From assembly GCA_022704985.1 (NCBI GenBank), contig JAKJFI010000007.1:1-15647 (forward strand): 15,647 nt of DNA, read 5' to 3'. Made by a program: the position numbers and the translations under genes. Under the pieces are notes generated by a model. It worked only from the letters and a program-made list of their open reading frames with translations. It was not told the DNA's origin and ran no database searches. Origin of the DNA: Candidatus Omnitrophota bacterium (GTDB lineage Bacteria; Ratteibacteria; UBA8468; B48-G9; JAFGKM01). Positions 6,154 to 13,726 of the stretch are shown here, in pieces. The stretch's first letter is position 1; every line of letters starts with the position of its first letter.

Positions 6154-8326
6154 AAAATATCTGCGTTACTTTGCGATATTGACGGCGGCAGTCACGCTGA
6201 CAAGGCTCTGGCTCGCATATACGCTCGGACTGGGCGTTGACGAGGCGCACTACGTTCAATACGCGCTGAATCCCGCGCTCTCGTATTATGACCATCCCCC
6301 TATGGTTGGATATCTTATAAGATTTTTCATACTCGCTTGCGGGAAATATCCTCTTGCCGCAAGGATGCCAGCGGTACTTTCAGGCGCAGGTACGGCGATA
6401 CTGCTTTTTATGCTCGGGAAGAAACTGCATGGCGCGGCGGCAGGATTCTGGACGGCTGTCATTTTCAACTGCATACCGATTTTCTCAGCGATAGGCGGCA
6501 TAACCATTGTTCCTGACACGCTCCTTTGTTTCTTCTACCTGCTGTGCATGCTCCTGCTCTGGCGCATCAGCGAAACAGGCAACGGACATCTCTGGTACGC
6601 GGCAGGTATAGTCACAGGAGTTTCGCTTCTGACAAAATATACAGCCGCGCTTCTCTATCCTTCAATTTTCATTTTCATCTTGCTGGTTCCTTCGATGAGA
6701 AAGTGGTTCGGCAAAAAGGAGCTTTATCTCTCATTCCTGTTAAGTCTCCTCATTTTCCTGCCGGTTGTCATATGGAATTATGAAAATTACTGGTTCTCCT
6801 TTGCATTTCAGTTTTCTCACGGACTCGGCGAAAAGAAGTTCTTCATCGCGGAGGAATTTTTAAAAAATATCGGGGCGCAGGCAGGAGTATTTTCACCCTT
6901 CATCTTTGTTTTTATCATACGTTCGCTTTTCCGAACGATAGCCATGTCTTTGCGCAAGAACGAACAATACCTCCTTTTCCTCTCCTTCGCGCTGCCTGTG
7001 ATACTCGTCTTTGGATATTCCGGATTATCAAACCAGGTGCTCCCGCACTGGCCGGCGGTCGGATATCTCGTTCTTCTTCCAGTTCTGGGAAAGGATGCCT
7101 GCGGTTTGCTCGGAGGAACAGCGGAAAAAAAATCTGTACGGCGCTTCTTTGTTTTCTCTCTTGCGGCCGGTATCGCCCTGACGCTAATCATACCCGTTCA
7201 GGCCTTATTCAAAGTCATCCCTGTATCACCTGAAAACGACATTACAAACGACATGGCGGGATGGGAAGAACTCGCAGACCGCATAAGAGAAATACGGACG
7301 CAGGAGGCAGATTCCGACTTTTTTGTTTTCACGCACACGTTTTATCTCGCAGGCCAGCTGGCATTTTACCTTGAGCCGGAGATACCGGTCTATTGCCTGA
7401 GCAAAAGGGTTGACCAGTATGATTTCTGGCAGTACCCGCAGGCATTGCAACAGAAACTCGGCGGCAGGAACGGGATATTCTTCCGCGACAGCAACTATAA
7501 AACGGTTCCCGAAAAGCTCTACGCCTTCAGGGAGATACAACAGGAACAACCTTTTGAAATCCACGTCAAGGGCAGATACGCTAAGAGTTTCTACCTGTAC
7601 AGGTGTTACGATTTTGATACGCAAAAAACCGACCCGGCAGTTCTCCAGTCGCTTCCTTTCGCCCCGCGCTCATTCAAAGCGGCAATACTTGTCTCTCACC
7701 TTAATCCTCTCCCCAGGGGAAAGAGAGAAGACGTGAGAGGGTCTCTTCCCTTACTGCGGAGCTGGAATGAAAAGAGTTTTCTGCTGATTAACGGTCTCGC
7801 CCGCAGAAACAGGATAGCGGATGCATTTTTTATGCTGGTAAACTGGCTGGGCACAAGCTACGTGCTGATTCCACTGACAGGACTCCTGATATGGATGAGG
7901 CAACGAAAACAGTTCCTGAAATATTTCTGGATGTTTGCGCTGGCGATGCTTCTGGGCGGGATTGCCGTTCATTTCATGAAAGAGTTTTTTTCCGTCCCGA
8001 GACCTCTGGCATATTTTGAGGAGGATATTGTAAATATCGTCGGGGACCAGCTGAAAAAAGGGTCATTCCCCTCCGGACATGCGCAGACAGTCTTTACCGG
8101 AGTGCTTTTCCTTTCATGGCTCATACCGCAGTACCGGTCTGCCTTCTGGATAACCGGCGTGCTTTCGGGGATATCCCGATGTTATATGGGAGCGCACTTT
8201 CCGTTTGACGTAATAGCAGGCTTTTTTGTAGCCCTGCTCTCCTTTCTTGTGGTCAAATTATGCTGCGGGGAAACAAAACCGACACCTCCTCATCATGAGG
8301 ATTCATCAACGGAGAATTCGGGATAA
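6143..8326 (+). CDS. fusion of ArnT/PMT-like GT-C glycosyltransferase and PAP2 phosphatase
   Basis: A polytopic membrane protein of 727 residues with two enzymatic parts. Residues 1 to about 350 resemble GT39/GT83 transferases: an early D33-E34 in GVDEAHY, SYYDHPP (47-53), and about nine hydrophobic segments. These enzymes use polyprenyl-phosphate sugars at the periplasmic face. Residues about 365-490 form a soluble region. Residues about 540-710 are a PAP2 domain with all three motifs intact: K613-x6-RP (KEFFSVPRP), PSGH (643-646) and SRCYMGAHFPFD (678-689, K-x6-RP / PSGH / SR-x5-H-x3-D pattern). That predicts an active lipid phosphatase. The linker around 516-535 is encoded by a palindromic repeat. 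A sequencing frameshift is not needed, since one frame spans all of it. Start ATG overlaps the GT2 stop. Substrates are unknown; lipid A or undecaprenyl (pyro)phosphate are candidates. Confidence 0.9.
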   Translation: MEDRKYLRYFAILTAAVTLTRLWLAYTLGLGVDEAHYVQYALNPALSYYDHPPMVGYLIRFFILACGKYPLAARMPAVLSGAGTAILLFMLGKKLHGAAAGFWTAVIFNCIPIFSAIGGITIVPDTLLCFFYLLCMLLLWRISETGNGHLWYAAGIVTGVSLLTKYTAALLYPSIFIFILLVPSMRKWFGKKELYLSFLLSLLIFLPVVIWNYENYWFSFAFQFSHGLGEKKFFIAEEFLKNIGAQAGVFSPFIFVFIIRSLFRTIAMSLRKNEQYLLFLSFALPVILVFGYSGLSNQVLPHWPAVGYLVLLPVLGKDACGLLGGTAEKKSVRRFFVFSLAAGIALTLIIPVQALFKVIPVSPENDITNDMAGWEELADRIREIRTQEADSDFFVFTHTFYLAGQLAFYLEPEIPVYCLSKRVDQYDFWQYPQALQQKLGGRNGIFFRDSNYKTVPEKLYAFREIQQEQPFEIHVKGRYAKSFYLYRCYDFDTQKTDPAVLQSLPFAPRSFKAAILVSHLNPLPRGKREDVRGSLPLLRSWNEKSFLLINGLARRNRIADAFFMLVNWLGTSYVLIPLTGLLIWMRQRKQFLKYFWMFALAMLLGGIAVHFMKEFFSVPRPLAYFEEDIVNIVGDQLKKGSFPSGHAQTVFTGVLFLSWLIPQYRSAFWITGVLSGISRCYMGAHFPFDVIAGFFVALLSFLVVKLCCGETKPTPPHHEDSSTENSG
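7693..7739 (+). repeat. dispersed-type palindromic repeat translated in the GT/PAP2 linker
   Basis: CTCTCAC (7693-7699) and GTGAGAG (7733-7739) form a perfect 7-bp outer arm. Inside, CTCTCCCC (7707-7714) can pair with GGGG-aa-AGAG (7716-7725). The sequence resembles the widespread CCCTCACC...CTCTCCCC type of bacterial palindromic repeat, whose translations read like NPLPxGxRE; here the protein reads SHLNPLPRGKREDVRGSL. It sits precisely between the two domains and preserves the frame. Confidence 0.6.
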
Positions 8327-9697
8327 ATGTTTACCAACATCCTGATTGACATTGAAACCGGTACGGTCGTAACGAACGCAGAGATAATCACCCCGCTTGT
8401 CAACAGGCTCTTTGCTCCGTTTCTTGATTTCCCGAACTATTTCCTGACTCTCCCGCGTCCCGAAACTCAGCTTATCTCGTGGCTCTCATGGCTTTGTGCC
8501 ATATGGATAGTATTTGCGCTTTTGAGACCACCGCGCGTTCCCGCGTCAAAAAAAATACTGCCAGTTTTGAGAGGGGTGTTAGTAATTATTGTTTTCTTCA
8601 TTCTCTTCATCGCTTACTGCATCCTCTGCCCCCTGCCGCAGTATCGCATAACATCCGGAGAACCTGATGAAATCTTCCTCGACCTCCATTCACATACCAT
8701 ACATTCTCATGACGGCATCGTAACGCCGGGAAGAAACCTGCGGTGGCACCTGAATTCCGGTTTCAGCGGCTGGGCAATAACCGAACACGACCGTGTAGGT
8801 CCTGCCGCCGCGCTCCAGCGACAGATAATAGAGAAAACATCTCTCCCCGCAACGGCAATACCGGCACAGGAGGTCAACTTCAGGAGAGCGCACCTTAACC
8901 TCCTCGGTATAAAGGAAAGCATTGACGCCAATGAATACAAGAATCTATCCGACTTGATAAAAGACGTTCACCGGATGGGCGGCGCCGTTATCGCACCCCA
9001 TTACTGGGCCGAGACAAGGTCGCCCTTCTCCATGAAGGACCTGGCTGACGCCGGCGTGGACGCTTTTGAGATTGCGGGCAATGCCTCTATCCCCCTGACG
9101 CATGCAAAACGCCGGGAGATAATCGCGTTGTGCCGGAACGAAGGGCGTGTTCCGTTAAGCGGAACCAACTGGCACGGATGGAGAAATTTTTGCACCGTAT
9201 GGACGGGATTCAACTCCCCCGGATGGAAAGAGATGGATGCTGAAGGTCGTGAACGCGCGGTAATTGAAGCCCTGCGCAACAGGGAAAGCGACCGCTTCAG
9301 AGTCATCGGGTACAAACAGCGCTCTTGCGACTCATCAAACGATATCCTTGAACCCCCCGCCGGAATTTTTCTTTATTTCACGTCAATAGACATGTTCCAA
9401 CAGGCATCCTGGCTCTTCTGGATTGCAGTTATCTGCTTTGCGGGTCGCCGCATGAAAAACCGGCGTATCGCCGCTATTATATTATGGACAGTGATTACCT
9501 TGCTCCTGGTTGCAGGGGCCATTCTTATTTTTAACATCTGGAATGCCGTCTCCAACGTAAATAAAATCCTCCCCGACCTGGGCAAAGTTTTAATCGCGCT
9601 GGCGATATTCACATCCTTTCTCGCCGCCACCAACCTCCTTAACAAAAAACGTAAACTTTGCTCAAAAGACAAGGAACGTGATATAATAGTAGATTAA
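8327..9697 (+). CDS. membrane-embedded PHP-domain phosphoesterase-like protein
   Basis: A 456-residue protein with a PHP metallohydrolase domain between membrane segments. Two helices lie at about 48-66 and 79-101; three more lie at about 360-375, 381-403 and 419-438. The PHP motifs are FLDLHSHTIHSHDG (117-130; H121, H123, D129), TEHDRVG (152-158; H154), AQEVN (E182), APHY (H225) and GTNWH (279-283). PHP proteins hydrolyse phosphoesters using two or three metals. The last motif normally reads S-D-x-H, and Asn281 replaces the Asp, so metal binding or specificity may be altered. Its ATG directly follows the TAA of the GT-PAP2 gene, and GGAGAATTCGGGATAA provides a site for ribosomes. Coupling suggests a role in the same envelope pathway, for example acting on a phosphorylated glycolipid; that is inference. 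Confidence 0.82.
   Translation: MFTNILIDIETGTVVTNAEIITPLVNRLFAPFLDFPNYFLTLPRPETQLISWLSWLCAIWIVFALLRPPRVPASKKILPVLRGVLVIIVFFILFIAYCILCPLPQYRITSGEPDEIFLDLHSHTIHSHDGIVTPGRNLRWHLNSGFSGWAITEHDRVGPAAALQRQIIEKTSLPATAIPAQEVNFRRAHLNLLGIKESIDANEYKNLSDLIKDVHRMGGAVIAPHYWAETRSPFSMKDLADAGVDAFEIAGNASIPLTHAKRREIIALCRNEGRVPLSGTNWHGWRNFCTVWTGFNSPGWKEMDAEGRERAVIEALRNRESDRFRVIGYKQRSCDSSNDILEPPAGIFLYFTSIDMFQQASWLFWIAVICFAGRRMKNRRIAAIILWTVITLLLVAGAILIFNIWNAVSNVNKILPDLGKVLIALAIFTSFLAATNLLNKKRKLCSKDKERDIIVD
9658..9687 (+). promoter_or_regulatory. candidate promoter for lysC inside the 3' end of the PHP gene
   Basis: A perfect TATAAT (9682-9687) is preceded 18 bp upstream by TTGCTC (9658-9663), which matches only the TTG of the -35 consensus. 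Transcription would start near 9694, at the PHP stop, and give lysC a leader of about 145 nt that contains the palindromic repeat. This would separate lysC from the envelope genes. Confidence 0.4.
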
Positions 9698-9718
9698 AAT
9701 ATCCAGCCACTCATTGCT

Positions 9719-9805
9719 TGTCATTGCGAGGAATGCTTTTTATGACGAAACAATCTCAATGAGGTACTCGCAATAAGGTTGAGATTGCCGTACAAATCTC
9801 GCAAC
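9719..9805 (+). repeat. palindromic dispersed repeat (TCATTGCGAG type) in the lysC leader
   Basis: The sequence starts TTGTCATTGCGAGG and ends AATCTCGCAAC, like the TCATTGCGAGC...GCTCGCAATGA palindromes scattered in many bacterial genomes. TTGCGAG (9724-9730) pairs with CTCGCAA (9798-9804), enclosing CAATCTCAA (9751-9759) with TTGAGATTG (9779-9787), a perfect 9-bp arm with a 19-nt loop. A second copy of the outer arm, CTCGCAAT (9767-9774), lies in that loop and pairs even better with ATTGCGAG (9723-9730), so two exclusive folds are possible. No other copy is evident in the window. Confidence 0.75.
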
Positions 9806-9838
9806 AACAGAATGCGTCGGTTCGAGGAAAGAGGATAA

Positions 9839-11047
9839 ATGGCGCTTATTGTGCAGAAATACGGGGGAAGTTCGCTTGCAACGATAGAGAAGATAAAAAG
9901 CGTTGCGGAAAAAATCGTTGCGGAGAAGCGGGCGGGCAACAGGATGATTGTCGTTGTTTCGGCTATGGGAAAGACCACGGATAATCTCATAAGCCTTGCC
10001 GGACAGATTATGCCGTGCCCCCCGGAAAAAGAAATGGACATGCTTCTTTCCACCGGTGAGATGGTATCGGTAGCCCTTTTGTGCATGTCCATCGAGAGCT
10101 TCGGAGAAGCGGCTGAGGGATTCCCCGGATACTTCGCAGGGATAAAAACCGACAACTTTCATACCAAAGCGCACATCAGGATGATTGACCCGGGCAGGAT
10201 ACTGAAGGAACTGGAGAAAGACAGTATCATCGTGATAGCCGGATTCCAGGGATTGAACCCGGACAGATTGATAACCACACTGGGCAGAGGGGGCTCCGAC
10301 CTCACCGCGATAGCCATCGCGGCGGCGGTCAAGGCGGACAGGTGCGACATATACACCGATGTTGACGGAGTCTTCACCACCGACCCGCACGTGGTGCCGG
10401 AAGCAAAACTGATACCGGAAATTTCTTATGACGAGATGCTTGAGATGGCATCAACCGGCGCCAAGGTCATGCTCTCGAGGGCGGTCGAATTTGCAAAACG
10501 CTACAATGTCCCGTTTTCGGTTAAGCCAACCTTCGGGAAAGGAGAAGGAACGATGGTAAAGGAATTGTCGCTGAGAGAAGGCGCCGATGTTTCGGCTGTT
10601 GCACTGGACGAAAAGCAGGCTAAAATAACCATCTTCAGGGTTCCAGACAGTCCTGGCGTCTCTTCGAAAATATTCACGTCTCTCGGGAAAGAAAACATAA
10701 ACGTGGACGTCATAGTGCAGAACGTAAGCAAAGATAATTTTGCGGACATCTCCTTCACCATAAATATCAGTGAAGCCGAAAAAACACTGAAAATCACCGA
10801 GGCGATAGGAAAGGAACTCGGGGCTGAAAATATAATTTGCGACAGGGACATCGCAAAAATTTCAATCATAGGCATCGGAATGATGAACCACCCCGGCGTT
10901 GCCGGAAAGATGTTCCAAGTGCTTGCAAACGAAGGGATAAACATCATGATGATAAGCACCTCGGAGATAAAAATTTCCTGCGTCATAAAGAAATCCGACG
11001 GGCAGAAAGCTCTAAAGGCCGTTCACAGGGAATTTATAGAATCTTAA
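9839..11047 (+). CDS. lysC: aspartate kinase
   Basis: Aspartate kinase phosphorylates L-aspartate, the first step to lysine, threonine, methionine and diaminopimelate, the last being needed for the peptidoglycan that the convergent operon builds. The N-terminus VQKYGGSSLAT (5-15) is the kinase signature, with Tyr in place of the usual Phe and Ser for Thr. VVVSAMGKTTDNL, TLGRGGSDLTA and YTDVDGVFTTDP follow. The C-terminal regulatory part (about 263-402) has two ACT domains, seen at FRVPDSPGVSSKIF and GIGMMNHPGVAGKMF, so feedback control by lysine and/or threonine is expected. At 402 residues it is a normal monofunctional enzyme without a fused homoserine dehydrogenase. GAGGAAAGAGG precedes the ATG. 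Its last 14 bases overlap the end of the opposite-strand radical SAM gene. Confidence 0.95.
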   Translation: MALIVQKYGGSSLATIEKIKSVAEKIVAEKRAGNRMIVVVSAMGKTTDNLISLAGQIMPCPPEKEMDMLLSTGEMVSVALLCMSIESFGEAAEGFPGYFAGIKTDNFHTKAHIRMIDPGRILKELEKDSIIVIAGFQGLNPDRLITTLGRGGSDLTAIAIAAAVKADRCDIYTDVDGVFTTDPHVVPEAKLIPEISYDEMLEMASTGAKVMLSRAVEFAKRYNVPFSVKPTFGKGEGTMVKELSLREGADVSAVALDEKQAKITIFRVPDSPGVSSKIFTSLGKENINVDVIVQNVSKDNFADISFTINISEAEKTLKITEAIGKELGAENIICDRDIAKISIIGIGMMNHPGVAGKMFQVLANEGINIMMISTSEIKISCVIKKSDGQKALKAVHREFIES

Positions 11048-12641
11048 TATTGTGCCAGGGGAGGACATCCTGTTTCAACTCTCCGAGGTAATTCTGCATG
11101 TCTATCCCTTCCTCTTTGAAACTTTCTTCCCACAGTGCATAATTGAAGAATTCATCCCAATTCTCCATCTTACCGCCTTTTTTCCAAACCCTGTGTATTA
11201 CGCCGGAAAGCGCTTCGCCGCCCCTTCCCAGGAATGTCTCAACGCAACTCATCTTATACTGATGAAAAGTGAGTTTTATGCGGTTATTCCTGCGCACGCT
11301 CTGTACAAGAAGCCGCTTTTTATGCAGGTATTCTTCCTCATCTATGAACCTCTCTCTCTCAAAAGGGGTGTGCGGCTTGGGGATAAATGTATTGAACGCG
11401 GCCTTGATGGACATTATCCCGGAAAGACCGTTTATCAGAGAGGCTACGGCAAGTATGTCTTCATCACTCTCCCCTGGCAGTCCAAGCATGAAATAGAGTT
11501 TTATCTGCCTCCAGCCTCCTGCGCGCGCCTTCTTCACCAATTCAACAAGCTCGGCATCTCTTATCTTTTTGCCAATCTTCCAACGCAGTGACTCCGAGGT
11601 TTCCGGCGCAAAAGTCAGGCCGGTCTTTTGAATCTCCTTGATTCTCGTAGCCAGTTCAAATGAGAAGGTATCTATCCTCACCGATGGAAAAGAAACCATT
11701 ACTTTCCTCGGAACGAATTCTTTGAGAAGGGCTTCCACGACAGATTCTATCGCCGGATGGTCTCCCGAAGAAAAAGAGAGGAGCGAAAATTCCTCGTAGC
11801 CGGTGTTCCTGTAGGTTTGCAAAGCAAGGTCAACAATCCTGCCGACGCTCCTGGTTCTCACAGGCTTCCAGCAACTGCCCGCCTGGCAGAAAAAACATCC
11901 CTGTCCGCATCCTCTCATTATCTCTATGGACACCCTGTCATGGACAACCTCGGTGAGCGGGACAAGCCAGTTTACAGGGAAGTAAGCATCGTCAAGATTC
12001 CTGATATATCTCTTTTTAACTTTTGCCGCGGGGAAGAGCGGGACATAGACGCCTTCTATGCCGGCAAGAGCGGAAAGAATCTCTCTCCTGCTCTTGCTTT
12101 TTATTTCCGCCAACATCCCGGCAATTTCAAGGATTACTTCCTCCCCTTCCCCCACCACGAAGCAGTCAATAAAAGATGTAAGCGGCGAAAAATTGAAGGT
12201 ACAGTTTCCTCCCGCAAGGATAACCGGGTCGCCATCTTTTCTCTCGCGAGAAAAAACCGGGATGCCGGAAAGTTCGAGAACGTTAAGCACGTTGGTATAG
12301 TTCAATTCGGAAGAAATGCTGAATCCCAGCACGTCAAAGTCCCTGACGGGACGCTTTGATTCAATGGCAAAAAGCGGGATTCCGTCCCGCCGCAGGAGTT
12401 GCTCCATGTCGCCTGCCGGACAGAATACCCGTTCGCACAGGACGTTTTCCGTCTCGTTGAGCAGACCGTAAAGAATCCGCAAACCAGATGAGGACATCCC
12501 TATCTCATAAATATCGGGGTAGCACAGGGCAACCTTTACCGCAGTATCTTCAAATGATTTGCGGCAGACGTTTATCTCTTTGCCTGTATAACGCGACGGA
12601 ACCTGCACATGCGGCAGGAGTTTGAGTATCTTCTCTTCCAT
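11034..12641 (-). CDS. B12-binding-domain radical SAM protein, TIGR03960 type
   Basis: A 535-residue radical SAM enzyme of unknown reaction. Residues about 30-200 form the N-terminal cobalamin-binding-like region, with YPDIYEIGMSSSGLRILYGL (41-60), FDVLGFSISSELNYTNVLN (102-120) and GEGEE. The radical SAM core has RGCGQGCFFCQAG (243-255), with C245, C249 and C252 as ligands of the 4Fe-4S cluster. SFSSGDHPAIE (289-299) and LYFMLGLPGE are further core blocks. Family members are usually encoded with a DUF2344 partner (TIGR03936) and ribonuclease G in cell-shape operons; here the operon ends with this gene, so the partner is not adjacent. It starts 2 nt after the rodA stop and has no clear ribosome-binding site, suggesting reinitiation. 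A tRNA or ribosome-related role is often suspected but not established. Confidence 0.87.
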   Translation of the reverse strand: MEEKILKLLPHVQVPSRYTGKEINVCRKSFEDTAVKVALCYPDIYEIGMSSSGLRILYGLLNETENVLCERVFCPAGDMEQLLRRDGIPLFAIESKRPVRDFDVLGFSISSELNYTNVLNVLELSGIPVFSRERKDGDPVILAGGNCTFNFSPLTSFIDCFVVGEGEEVILEIAGMLAEIKSKSRREILSALAGIEGVYVPLFPAAKVKKRYIRNLDDAYFPVNWLVPLTEVVHDRVSIEIMRGCGQGCFFCQAGSCWKPVRTRSVGRIVDLALQTYRNTGYEEFSLLSFSSGDHPAIESVVEALLKEFVPRKVMVSFPSVRIDTFSFELATRIKEIQKTGLTFAPETSESLRWKIGKKIRDAELVELVKKARAGGWRQIKLYFMLGLPGESDEDILAVASLINGLSGIMSIKAAFNTFIPKPHTPFERERFIDEEEYLHKKRLLVQSVRRNNRIKLTFHQYKMSCVETFLGRGGEALSGVIHRVWKKGGKMENWDEFFNYALWEESFKEEGIDMQNYLGELKQDVLPWHNIKIL

Positions 12642-12643
12642 TG

Positions 12644-13726
12644 CTAAAACATGAGGGAATTTTCTTCAATATTGCTAAGAATCACGACGAATATAAGAGA
12701 AACTATGAGGGAAGAGCCGCCGTAGCTTATAAAAGGCAGGGGTATGCCCACGATAGGAAAAAGCCCCATCGTCATGCTTATGTTGATTACCGTCTGAGAA
12801 ATAAATACGGTCATAATACCGGTTCCCAGGAGCTTGGCAAACCTGTCCCTCGTGGAAGAGATTATTTCAGCGATGATTCTGAAAAACATATAGTAAACCG
12901 CCAGAAGAAGCAACACGCCAAAGAAACCGAGCTCTTCGGCAAGAACGCAAAACACAAAATCCGTGTGGTACTCCGGCAGGAAAGCGAGCTTCGTCTGAGT
13001 CCCCCTCAAAAATCCCCTTCCCCAGAAACCTCCCGAACCTATCGTTATTATTGACTGTATGAGGTTATAACCCTTTCCCAGCGGGTCTCTCATGGGATTC
13101 AGAAACGTAAGAATTCTTTCACGCTGGTAAGACTTCATTGCAATCCACAGAAGCGGGCTGGCCAGAACGCCTATTATTATAAGCGTTATAATCTGCCTTT
13201 TGCTTCCGCCAGCCTGGTAAAGCATGGCAAAAAACACGATTATGAATATGAATGCGGTTCCAAGATCCGGCTGTTCCAGGATGAATATAAACGGTATTCC
13301 CACAATGATAAGACTGAACAACATTACAGGAAGCCGCTTGATATCCTTCTCAGCAAGATACGCGGCAAGCGCGATGATTGTTATCAGCTTTGCAAACTCG
13401 GAAGGCTGGAAGTTAAACCAGCCGAGTCTTATCCACCGGGAAGCGCTGTTGCCCCTTCCGATGAAAAGTGTCAGGACAAGGAAGAAAAGAATGGCTATGT
13501 AAAACAAAGGCGCAAGCTTCTGGAGATCACGGTAATCGAGCTTCTTCACGAATACCGCAACAACAGTTCCCAGAACCAGCCACAGGCACTGCTTGAGAAA
13601 AAGCGCTTCTCTCATGAATACGCCTTTGGACGCCGTAAAGAGGAGGAGAAGCCCCGTTAATATCAACAGGTACGTCCACCCGAAAAGTCTTCTGCTCTCA
13701 AAAAGCTCTTTAAAGTGTTTCCACAT
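12644..13726 (-). CDS. rodA: peptidoglycan glycosyltransferase RodA (SEDS family)
   Basis: RodA polymerises glycan strands from lipid II at the periplasmic face during cell elongation, in complex with PBP2. The 360 residues contain about ten hydrophobic segments. SEDS landmarks are SRWIRLGWFNFQPSEFAK (96-113), EQPDLGTA (151-158), KGYNLIQSIITIGSGGFWGRG (218-238), LPEYHTDFVF (250-259), whose D256 corresponds to the catalytic Asp, and GIPLPFISYGGSS (327-339). The start overlaps the end of mrdA by 17 bp, and GGAAGAG lies at a suitable distance upstream. The length and the short C-terminus favour RodA over FtsW, as does the neighbouring elongation-specific transpeptidase. Confidence 0.96.
   Translation of the reverse strand: MWKHFKELFESRRLFGWTYLLILTGLLLLFTASKGVFMREALFLKQCLWLVLGTVVAVFVKKLDYRDLQKLAPLFYIAILFFLVLTLFIGRGNSASRWIRLGWFNFQPSEFAKLITIIALAAYLAEKDIKRLPVMLFSLIIVGIPFIFILEQPDLGTAFIFIIVFFAMLYQAGGSKRQIITLIIIGVLASPLLWIAMKSYQRERILTFLNPMRDPLGKGYNLIQSIITIGSGGFWGRGFLRGTQTKLAFLPEYHTDFVFCVLAEELGFFGVLLLLAVYYMFFRIIAEIISSTRDRFAKLLGTGIMTVFISQTVINISMTMGLFPIVGIPLPFISYGGSSLIVSLIFVVILSNIEENSLMF

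Noticed and set aside
7410..7736. 108-codon plus-strand frame within the GT-PAP2 gene
   Set aside because: It is an out-of-frame shadow; its SLTLILSPGEREKT end is only the palindromic repeat read in another frame.
9698..9838. Lysine riboswitch upstream of lysC
   Set aside because: The stretch is a dispersed palindromic repeat of about 87 nt and lacks the five-helix lysine aptamer with its conserved junction.
12641..13054. Plus-strand open frames opposite rodA, mrdA and the radical SAM gene
   Set aside because: They run antisense to clear, motif-bearing genes, show no family features, and have Arg/Ser/Pro-rich composition typical of shadow frames.
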